Assembly (NCBI GenBank): GCA_022843645.1
Contig: JALHNF010000014.1
Coordinates: 1-13,710 of the forward strand
DNA: 13,710 nucleotides
Direction: 5' to 3'
Origin: Minisyncoccota bacterium
GTDB lineage: Bacteria > Patescibacteriota > Minisyncoccia > Phycocordibacterales > UBA5272
Shown piece by piece: positions 1 to 5,698 of this stretch. Numbering within the stretch: position 1 is the stretch's first letter; every line of letters starts with the position of its first letter. A model generated the notes under the pieces. It ran no database searches. It saw only the letters and a list, made by a program, of their open reading frames with translations, and was not told where the DNA came from. The translations under genes were made by a program, and so were the position numbers.

Positions 1-730
1 CTTCGAGTTTCCGCTCGAGAGCGCCGTCGGCATTCATAACCAGACGCTTACGTTCTGCTTCGCCTTCACCAAGAAGGATTTCTCTGCGCTTGGTTTCCTC
101 CGCGGCCAGTGCTTGAAGTTTTGCCACTTCGAGCTCTTGTTGAGCCTTCAGTTTCGCAACTTCTTTCTCCTGTTCTGCTTTGGTCACCTCAGTTGCTTTC
201 TGAGCTTCCTGAATCCACTTGGCCTTCGCTGCTTCGGCTTCACCCGTCTTTGCAACGGTAATCGCTTGCTGCTCTGCCTCGCGAGCCTTAGCCTGAGCTG
301 TTTGAATCTGCGCAACAGCTGCCTGTTGCGTTGCCATCTGCTCTTGAACAGTTGCGTCGTATCGAATGCCGTCGATCGCAGGCGGGAGTAAGACAATGCC
401 AAACTCAGCAATCGGCGACTCGCTTTGACGTTCAGGCTTGCCGTCCTTCTGGACGATCCGCACGACACTCACAGTCTTTTGTTGGCCGGTGACAGCATCT
501 TCGGCTTTTTGGGAGACAGTTTCGGTACGGTAGATGCCATAACGAGCCTGATCCTCAAAGAGCTGAAGGAACTCGCTTCGTCGAGACGAAAAGGACTCCG
601 TCGATGACATGAGTGGTCCTGTGAGATATACCGCGCGCTCAATGGCTGGGCGGATAAGCTGCTGTTCAATGCCGTTTTGGGTTCCGAATAAACTGTGGAT
701 CTTGAGAACAGCCTCGGTTGATACAGGCAT
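1..730 (-). CDS. C-terminal part of an SPFH/band 7 membrane protein, downstream of an in-frame TGA; partial at window edge
   Basis: This is the continuation, in the same frame, of the gene that starts at 1054. After the TGA at 734-736 the frame has no further stop for 244 codons down to base 2 and runs off the window. The first part completes the SPFH domain: segments such as LKIHSLFG, RPAIERAVYLT and EFLQLFEDQARYGIY match the pattern of the stomatin/prohibitin superfamily. From about residue 233 of the joined protein it becomes a long Ala/Glu/Lys/Gln-rich helical region typical of flotillin-type coiled coils (AQAKAREAEQQ, KLKAQQELEVAKLQ), followed by LLGEGEAERKR. SPFH proteins form oligomeric scaffolds at membranes and often influence membrane proteases. 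An ATG at 728-730, three bases past the TGA, could restart translation and make this a separate cytosolic polypeptide without the membrane anchor. If there is no readthrough or restart, this is the untranslated remainder of a pseudogene. Confidence 0.72.
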   Translation of the reverse strand, partial: MPVSTEAVLKIHSLFGTQNGIEQQLIRPAIERAVYLTGPLMSSTESFSSRRSEFLQLFEDQARYGIYRTETVSQKAEDAVTGQQKTVSVVRIVQKDGKPERQSESPIAEFGIVLLPPAIDGIRYDATVQEQMATQQAAVAQIQTAQAKAREAEQQAITVAKTGEAEAAKAKWIQEAQKATEVTKAEQEKEVAKLKAQQELEVAKLQALAAEETKRREILLGEGEAERKRLVMNADGALERKLE

Positions 731-742
731 CTCTCAAGAGAT
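729..742 (-). other. Small stem-loop with the interrupting TGA in its loop
   Basis: Read on the minus strand, the bases around the interrupting stop form ATCTC-TTGA-GAGAT, a perfect 5-bp stem with a UUGA tetraloop that contains the UGA. A sixth T-A pair could form only with a 2-base loop. The hairpin lies just before the possible restart ATG and overlaps its first two bases. It does not resemble a bacterial SECIS element, which sits downstream of the UGA. Five base pairs is short enough to arise by chance. Confidence 0.3.
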
Positions 743-1054
743 CACCCCCGAGATCTGCGCATGCCCTCCGTCATTGAAGGTCACCCCTATCGACTGATCA
801 CCCTGACCTTCTTCGCCCTTCGAGCTGAAGCTATACTGCGACCGTTTTTTGTAGACGGTCACTCGGCCAAAGCCTTGCCAATAGATACCTGGATCGGTAT
901 ACACCGACAACTCGCCGCGGATACTTTGGACCACCATTGTTTCGTCGGCGTTCAGACTTTCGAACAAGCGGCCGAGTGAAGCAACGACGAATAAAACGAA
1001 GGCTACGCTTCCTACGATTACCAAATTTTTTGTCAGAGAAGAATACTTACTCAT
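734..1054 (-). CDS. N-terminal part of the SPFH/band 7 protein, ending at an in-frame TGA
   Basis: This 106-residue segment starts at ATG 1052-1054. It has a short polar N-terminus, one hydrophobic membrane segment at about residues 11-28 (LVIVGSVAFVLFVVASLG), and then the first half of an SPFH domain (NADETMVVQSIRGEL, GIYWQGFG, FNDGGHAQISG). It stops at TGA 734-736, in the middle of a conserved strand. Relatives have an aromatic residue near this point, as in a GSVRYxLP-like pattern, so the ancestral codon may have been TGG (Trp), or CGA (Arg) by a C-to-T change. The same frame continues in register to the window edge, so this is one interrupted gene rather than a natural short protein. Its start overlaps the stop of the preceding 92-residue gene as TAATG, which implies translational coupling. 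A 106-residue product would have an anchor and half a fold, and is unlikely to work alone. Confidence 0.75.
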   Translation of the reverse strand: MSKYSSLTKNLVIVGSVAFVLFVVASLGRLFESLNADETMVVQSIRGELSVYTDPGIYWQGFGRVTVYKKRSQYSFSSKGEEGQGDQSIGVTFNDGGHAQISGVIS

Positions 1055-1332
1055 TACTGACTCTCCTTACGTTTCGATTGGATTCCATTTGTTGACTCAA
1101 GCGGTGGTATCTCTGAGACTCTAGCAAGTCGCTCGGATACTTGACGCTGAAGTCTCAACTCTTCGTCGAACTCTTCGAGCTTTTCAAGCTCATCCTCCAG
1201 TTGCTCTCTCCTTGTCTTTTTTCGAAAAATTGGGAAAACTGGTTTGTCTTTCCATATGGGAATGATCACTTGAGTAACAACGACAGTGATCACCAGCACG
1301 GCAACAAGTGTGATAGCAAATCTCAGAAACAT
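1054..1332 (-). CDS. Small single-pass membrane protein with a coiled-coil tail, partner of the SPFH gene
   Basis: This 92-residue protein is of no family I can name. Residues 3-26 are a strongly hydrophobic segment (RFAITLVAVLVITVVVTQVII), probably a membrane anchor with the tail in the cytoplasm given the Lys/Arg that follows (KDK, FRKKTRR). Residues about 40-72 are highly charged with heptad-like Leu spacing (QLEDELEKLEEFDEELRLQ), consistent with a coiled coil. The rest is polar and probably disordered. The start at ATG 1330-1332 is supported by purine-rich Shine-Dalgarno sequence (GGGAG 4 bases and AGGAG 10 bases upstream) and by a near-perfect promoter about 30 bases further up. Its TAA overlaps the ATG of the SPFH gene (TAATG), so the two are almost certainly co-translated. 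A reasonable inference is that it is an accessory subunit of the SPFH assembly; nothing in the sequence shows an enzymatic role. Confidence 0.8.
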   Translation of the reverse strand: MFLRFAITLVAVLVITVVVTQVIIPIWKDKPVFPIFRKKTRREQLEDELEKLEEFDEELRLQRQVSERLARVSEIPPLESTNGIQSKRKESQ

Positions 1333-1336
1333 AGCA

Positions 1337-1347
1337 CTCCCTCTCCT
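1337..1347 (-). promoter_or_regulatory. Shine-Dalgarno region of the 92-residue gene
   Basis: The minus strand reads AGGAGAGGGAG directly upstream of ATG 1330-1332. AGGAG ends 10 bases and GGGAG 4 bases before the start codon. This is one of the two strongest ribosome binding sites in the window and fixes the start. Confidence 0.7.
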
Positions 1348-1368
1348 CTGCTAAAAGAACATCGGACA

Positions 1369-1397
1369 ATTATAGCAACACAAAGCGTATATGTCAA
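1369..1397 (-). promoter_or_regulatory. Consensus sigma70-type promoter with extended -10 for the membrane/SPFH operon
   Basis: On the minus strand there is TTGACA (1397-1392), a 17-base spacer and TATAAT (1374-1369). Both hexamers match the sigma70 consensus exactly, and a TG one base upstream of the -10 (TGCTATAAT) gives an extended -10. Transcription would start near 1362, giving a leader of about 30 bases that contains the ribosome binding site of the 92-residue gene. It lies in the 102-base gap after obg, so this operon can be transcribed independently of the polymerase operon. Confidence 0.85.
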
Positions 1398-1414
1398 GTG
1401 ACTACACATCCGGT

Positions 1415-1432
1415 GTGTTGGCCTAACAACAC
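1415..1432 (-). terminator. Weak hairpin just after obg, possible end of the polymerase operon
   Basis: On the minus strand GTGTTG-TTAGGC-CAACAC forms a perfect 6-bp stem with a 6-base loop, beginning two bases after the TAG stop of obg. No T-tract follows, so it is not a typical intrinsic terminator. It may mark the transcript's 3' end with the help of Rho, or be incidental. Confidence 0.3.
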
Positions 1433-1434
1433 TT

Positions 1435-2667
1435 CTACTTTCTGACAGTCTTTTTCTTGCTTAGCTTTATCGGAGCTTTTTTGATGGGCTTTTTGACTGC
1501 TTTTTTGGTAACTTTTTTCAAGGCGAGTACTTTTTTCTTTTTTGCTACTGGCTTTGATTTTCTTAGAGCAGTTTTTGGGCTAGTTTTCAGTATTACTTTT
1601 TTAGATGGCTTTTTGACACCTTTTGATTTTGAAGAGATAGTAGTCTTTTTTGTTGCTACTTTTACTTTGACCGACTTTGCCACAGAAATAGTTTCTTTTC
1701 CGGAGAGAAGCGCACTTACCTTTTGCCTGAGAACTTCGATGCGTGCATCATCATAGAGCGAAAGCACGAGCACATCTTTTCCGCACGCCTTTTCGAGCTC
1801 TTTCTTTTTCTTTACAAGCATCTCTTCGGCTACCAAGTCGCCTTTTGTGAGAATTACCAACTCTTGTTTTTGAGTCAAATCTTGACTGTACTTTGCAAGC
1901 TCTTCTCGAATGGATGTGTATGCCCGTGCGACATCTTCATTTTCAGCAGACACAAGATGTGCCAGAATGCGCGTGCGCGCAATATGGCGCAAGAAATTAT
2001 GCCCAAGCCCCTTCCCTTCACTTGCCCCTTCAATGAGCCCTGGAATGTCGGCGATCACATACCCGTGATAATCCCCAAGGTGTGGCTCAAGCGTGGTGAA
2101 CGCATAGCTTGCAACTTTTGACGTTGCATTTGTGATTGAATTTAAAAATGACGATTTGCCTGCATTTGGAAAGCCCACAAGCCCAATGTCTGCGATAAGT
2201 TGAAGCTCAACTTGAAATGTAGCCGACTCTCCGCGTTTGCCTGGCGTTGCTATCTCTGGTGCGCGACGGATAGAATTTTTGAAATTATGATTTCCAAGTC
2301 CACCTTTACCACCATGCAATATGAGAATCTCTTTTCCTTCTTCTAAAAGTTCATAAGAAATATCAAGATCGAGATTTGTGATCTTTGTACCTAATGGAAA
2401 TGAAAGCACGAGATCGTCGCCCCGCTTGCCATGCATGAGTTTTGTGTCTCCTGGAGCACCGTCTTGTGCTTTAAATTCTTTTTCATTGCGGTACTGGTTG
2501 AGCGCGTGAAGGTTGCGCATACCTTTTATGTATACGTCGCCGCCATCACCCCCATCGCCACCATACGGCCCACCGCGTGCGATTCTTTTTTCTCGTCGCC
2601 AACGTACGACACCGTCTCCACCTTTGCCGGCAGAAATTGTAAGCGTTACATGATCTACAAATGCCAT
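1435..2667 (-). CDS. obg: Obg family GTPase (ribosome assembly) with a long lysine-rich C-terminal tail
   Basis: This is a GTPase of the Obg/CgtA family, which binds the large ribosomal subunit during its maturation and links ribosome assembly to growth state. Residues 1-157 are the glycine-rich Obg fold (SAGKGGDGVVRWRREK, GGPYGGDGGDGGDV, HGGKGGLGNHNF). The G domain follows with P-loop GFPNAGKS at 165-172, switch region FTTLEPHLG, G3 DIPG at 207-210, and G4 as TKGD at 274-277 in place of the usual NKxD. The G domain ends near residue 325. The last 80 or so residues are a Lys/Val/Thr/Pro-rich low-complexity tail (VKKPIKKAP, LSKKKTVRK) in the place of the variable C-terminal domain of other Obg proteins. 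The tail may bind rRNA, but that is inference. The start ATG 2665-2667 lies only 3 bases past the rpoD stop, and an AAGGA-like site sits inside the last rpoD codons, so translation is probably coupled. The stop is TAG. Confidence 0.95.
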   Translation of the reverse strand: MAFVDHVTLTISAGKGGDGVVRWRREKRIARGGPYGGDGGDGGDVYIKGMRNLHALNQYRNEKEFKAQDGAPGDTKLMHGKRGDDLVLSFPLGTKITNLDLDISYELLEEGKEILILHGGKGGLGNHNFKNSIRRAPEIATPGKRGESATFQVELQLIADIGLVGFPNAGKSSFLNSITNATSKVASYAFTTLEPHLGDYHGYVIADIPGLIEGASEGKGLGHNFLRHIARTRILAHLVSAENEDVARAYTSIREELAKYSQDLTQKQELVILTKGDLVAEEMLVKKKKELEKACGKDVLVLSLYDDARIEVLRQKVSALLSGKETISVAKSVKVKVATKKTTISSKSKGVKKPSKKVILKTSPKTALRKSKPVAKKKKVLALKKVTKKAVKKPIKKAPIKLSKKKTVRK

Positions 2668-2670
2668 ATA

Positions 2671-3966
2671 TTAAAAATATCCTTTAAGCCGATGAATTTT
2701 CTCATGGCTTCTAATCTTCTCATGTACTTTCGCTTCGATCTGGCGAATACGCTCACGAGTGACAGTGAACTTTTGCCCCACTTCTTCGAGCGTGTGCTGT
2801 ACACCCTGATACTCACCAAGACCATTGCGCATTTCAATAATCTCACGCTCTTTGTCGGAGAGATCGCCAAGAATTTCGTTGATTTGGTCTGCTAAAATGC
2901 GCCGAGAAGACTCTTGATCAGGACCAAGGATTTTGTCATCGGCAATGAATTCACCTAAAGTAGACTTGTCATCGTCGTCTCCGATTGGTTTTTCAAGTGA
3001 GACGGTGTCTTGATTGATGTTTTCAATCATGTGAATTTTGTCTACCTCAAGACCCATTTCCGTTGCGATCTCCTCTGGCATAGGGTCACGACCCAAGTCT
3101 TGAGAAAGCCGCCGCACGACTTGCTTGTATTTTGCAATTGTTTCTACCATGTGCACAGGAATACGAATAGTGCGACTTTGGTCGGCCAAGGCACGCGTAA
3201 TTGCCTGGCGAATCCACCACGTGGCGTAGGTAGAGAATTTAAAGCCTTTACTCCAGTCGAACTTTTCAACCGCTTTGTAGAGACCGAGGTTTCCTTCTTG
3301 AATGAGGTCAAGAAGTGTAAGGTCTTGGCTTCTTCCTACGTATTTTTTTGCGATAGAGACCACAAGACGTAAGTTTGAACGAGCAAGGATATCTCGCCCC
3401 TCTTTTTCACCAGCTTCGATACGTTTTGCAAGTTCTCGCTCTTGAGCACCGTTGATGAGTGGATAGCGGCCGATTTCACGCAAATACATTTGAATAGAGT
3501 CAAAACTTCCATCTTCTTTGCCAAGCTTAGAAAAGTCTTCATCAAGATTAAGCAGGTTGCCACCTTCAAGCACGTCAACGTTGGCTTCAGCAAAGCGGGC
3601 TTGGAGCTCTTCAAGGAAATCAAGATCGTCTTCAATCGTCGGGAAGTATTTTAAAATCTCGTCGTAGCTCACAAAGCCGCGCTCTTTTCCTTTTGCGATC
3701 AATTCGAGCGCAAGCTTCTCTCGTGCCTCAATTTTTTTGTCTAGAGGCTTTGCCTTTACCTGAGAAGATTTACCTTTTTGTACCGGTACTACTTTTTTTG
3801 CCACGACTTTCTGGACAAGTTTTTTAGTGGCAACTTTCTTTTTCAGGGGTTTTTTAACTCCTTTTACCTTTACAGCTTTTTTGGGCGTCTTTTTTACAAC
3901 CTTCTTTACAGTTTTTTTTGTAGGGGTTTTTTTCTTAGTATCAACTTTTTTCTTAGCTTTTTTCAT
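2671..3966 (-). CDS. rpoD: Primary sigma factor (RpoD/SigA) with a lysine-rich N-terminal tail
   Basis: This is the housekeeping sigma70 factor, which directs core RNA polymerase to -35/-10 promoters. Residues 1-75 are an unusual basic low-complexity extension with 30 lysines in the first 70 positions. Region 1.1-like sequence follows at about 84-135 (ELIAKGKERGFVSYDEIL). Region 1.2 is near 155-190 (SIQMYLREIGRYPLI), and region 2 is near 195-270, with the core-binding and -10 recognition helices (LLDLIQEGNLGLYKAVEKF, FSTYATWWIRQAITRA, RTIRIPVHM). Region 3 is near 275-345. Region 4 has the -35-binding helix-turn-helix at about 390-416 (HTLEEVGQKF, VTRERIRQIEAK). The gene is the fourth of the operon. 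Its ATG is 24 bases past the dnaG stop, with AGAGGAAA about 15 bases upstream, a rather long spacing. Translation from an internal start would remove the tail, but no better-placed start is evident. The dnaG-rpoD adjacency matches the classical macromolecular synthesis operon. Confidence 0.97.
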   Translation of the reverse strand: MKKAKKKVDTKKKTPTKKTVKKVVKKTPKKAVKVKGVKKPLKKKVATKKLVQKVVAKKVVPVQKGKSSQVKAKPLDKKIEAREKLALELIAKGKERGFVSYDEILKYFPTIEDDLDFLEELQARFAEANVDVLEGGNLLNLDEDFSKLGKEDGSFDSIQMYLREIGRYPLINGAQERELAKRIEAGEKEGRDILARSNLRLVVSIAKKYVGRSQDLTLLDLIQEGNLGLYKAVEKFDWSKGFKFSTYATWWIRQAITRALADQSRTIRIPVHMVETIAKYKQVVRRLSQDLGRDPMPEEIATEMGLEVDKIHMIENINQDTVSLEKPIGDDDDKSTLGEFIADDKILGPDQESSRRILADQINEILGDLSDKEREIIEMRNGLGEYQGVQHTLEEVGQKFTVTRERIRQIEAKVHEKIRSHEKIHRLKGYF

Positions 3967-3990
3967 ACGATGTGTTTTATTTCCTCTTTA

Positions 3991-5679
3991 TTATATGCTG
4001 ACTCCACGTAACTTTATTGACAGTGCTTGTACTTTTTTTAAATCATCTTCTCCGCCACCTGTTTTTTTTATTGTATTCATTATGTGCTCGACCGCTTCTT
4101 TGATTGACTCTTTTTCATACTCTCGTAAAAGTTCTTTGACACTTTTTTCTTGTTTTTCAGGGTTGTCACTACCATACGAGACTTCAAAAACGGACGCAAA
4201 GCGAGATAGTATTTCTTCCGGCGGACTATCTCCTTTTGCCCTTCCGCATTCCTCATCAATACGCGCAAGCTCTCTGTGTATCATCTCATCAAGCGATGCT
4301 ATAGACCGAGCCGCGCCCAAAAGAAGTTCTCGAATATGCATAATTCTATCTTTTTGGGCTGTTTGACTTGAAACATTTTTTTGCATAGCAACACTATTTT
4401 CATCTGTGACACCTCGAGCACTTTTGACCGCCGACCACACGGCAGTATCCGAAATACCAAGCTTGTCTGAAACTTTTTTCACCGCAAGGGCTTGCTCTAT
4501 TGTGTTTGTCATTGTTTTTATGAGCGGTACCAGGTCTTTGGTGATTCGTTTTGAGTATTCCTCGGTCTTGCCATCTTTACCCATATCTTCAAGAAGAAAC
4601 TCTATAAGCGAGATGGGGCGCTCCGTAACGCTTTGCCATATTGTGGCAGAAGACAGAATGAGATCCGCGGGATCTTTATTGTCTTTGAGCGGAATAACTT
4701 TTACCTCCATTTGCATTGCAAATGCAAGTTCTGCACTTCGCTTCAGCGCTTGAATGCCTGCTTTATCAGAATCTAAGCAAAACAAGACCGTGTTGGTAAA
4801 TCGCTGAATGAGGCGGAGGTGTTCAAAAGTAAGTGCTGTGCCCGATACAGCAACAACATGTTTGGTGCCTGCCTGATGACTCATACAAAGATCCATTTGT
4901 CCTTCCACCACAATACATGCGTTTTGTTCAGCGATTGCACGCTTAGCTTTGTCATAGCCAAAAAGAACTTTGGATTTTTTGTAGAGATCTGTTTCGGGAC
5001 TGTTAACATATTTCGCTACTTCTTTACCATCTGCGACACTTGGCAATATTCTTCCCGAAAAGCCAACGACTGCTCCTGTTGCATTGGTAATTGGAAACAT
5101 TACTCTGCCACGAAAACGGTCATAAAAACCATTTCCTTCATTCTTTTTTACAATGAGCCCCGCTTTCTCAGCGTATTCCATGCGTACACCTTTATTACCT
5201 AGATACGTTTCAAGCTCGTGCCAAGCCTCTTTTGCATAACCAATCCGAAACTCTTGTATCGTCTCTTTGGTAAGACCACGAGACATAAGATACTGCAGCG
5301 CTTCGGGAGAAGTGTGGAGCTTCGCTTCGAAAAAGTCAGTCGCAAGCTCTAGTACTTCATAGAGCGACTTGTCTTCTCCCTGCGCTCCTTTACGGAAAGC
5401 GCTCAAATCAACATGCGCCCTGTCTGCAAGCAGTTTAAGTGCATCTGCAAACTGCACACCCTCTATTTTTTCTACAAAAGAGAAAATGTCTCCTGAGGCC
5501 TGACAACCAAAACAATGAAACGAATTACGGTCCGGCGAAACATAAAACGAAGGTGTTTTTTCTGAATGAAATGGGCATCGCGCCTTGAACTGCCTTCCCG
5601 CTTTTTCAAGTTGCACATACGAAGAAACAACGTCTACAATAGTCAGCCGTTCTTTAATTGTATCGACAGCTGTGGACAT
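3991..5679 (-). CDS. dnaG: DNA primase DnaG
   Basis: This primase synthesises RNA primers on the lagging strand at the replication fork. At 562 residues it is close to the normal bacterial length. The N-terminal zinc-binding domain has C35, H38, C56 and C59 (ARCPFHSEKTPSF and FHCFGC), the usual CHC2-type ligands. The catalytic core follows with RFRGRVMFPI near 188-197 and YVNSPET near 224-230. The TOPRIM metal-binding residues are E259 (VVEGQMDL), D303 and D305 (CLDSDKAG), with KDPADL at 335-340. The C-terminal 140 or so residues are helical and charged, as expected for a helicase-binding domain, but are poorly conserved. The start ATG 5677-5679 lies 19 bases after the rpoC stop, with a weak GAAGAA purine stretch in front. 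Two tandem TAA codons (3993-3988) end the gene. It sits between rpoC and rpoD, so primase is likely co-expressed with RNA polymerase. Confidence 0.97.
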   Translation of the reverse strand: MSTAVDTIKERLTIVDVVSSYVQLEKAGRQFKARCPFHSEKTPSFYVSPDRNSFHCFGCQASGDIFSFVEKIEGVQFADALKLLADRAHVDLSAFRKGAQGEDKSLYEVLELATDFFEAKLHTSPEALQYLMSRGLTKETIQEFRIGYAKEAWHELETYLGNKGVRMEYAEKAGLIVKKNEGNGFYDRFRGRVMFPITNATGAVVGFSGRILPSVADGKEVAKYVNSPETDLYKKSKVLFGYDKAKRAIAEQNACIVVEGQMDLCMSHQAGTKHVVAVSGTALTFEHLRLIQRFTNTVLFCLDSDKAGIQALKRSAELAFAMQMEVKVIPLKDNKDPADLILSSATIWQSVTERPISLIEFLLEDMGKDGKTEEYSKRITKDLVPLIKTMTNTIEQALAVKKVSDKLGISDTAVWSAVKSARGVTDENSVAMQKNVSSQTAQKDRIMHIRELLLGAARSIASLDEMIHRELARIDEECGRAKGDSPPEEILSRFASVFEVSYGSDNPEKQEKSVKELLREYEKESIKEAVEHIMNTIKKTGGGEDDLKKVQALSIKLRGVSI

Positions 5680-5698
5680 ATTTCTTCGTTGCTTTGGT

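Noticed and set aside
734..736. Selenocysteine at the SPFH TGA
   Set aside because: SPFH proteins have no catalytic Cys at this position and no SECIS-like hairpin follows the codon.
734..1054. Genome-wide recoding of TGA as Gly or Trp
   Set aside because: About 3,680 codons of the five operon genes contain no internal TGA, which would be very unlikely if TGA were a common sense codon. It is not strictly excluded, because no confident gene here ends in TGA.
1457..1756. Phe-rich plus-strand frame opposite the Obg tail
   Set aside because: It is the complement of lysine codons (AAA/AAG to TTT/CTT) and has no independent evidence.
3827..4366. 179-codon plus-strand frame opposite the rpoD tail and dnaG end
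   Set aside because: It overlaps two confident genes on the other strand, and its Phe-rich start is again the complement of a lysine tail.
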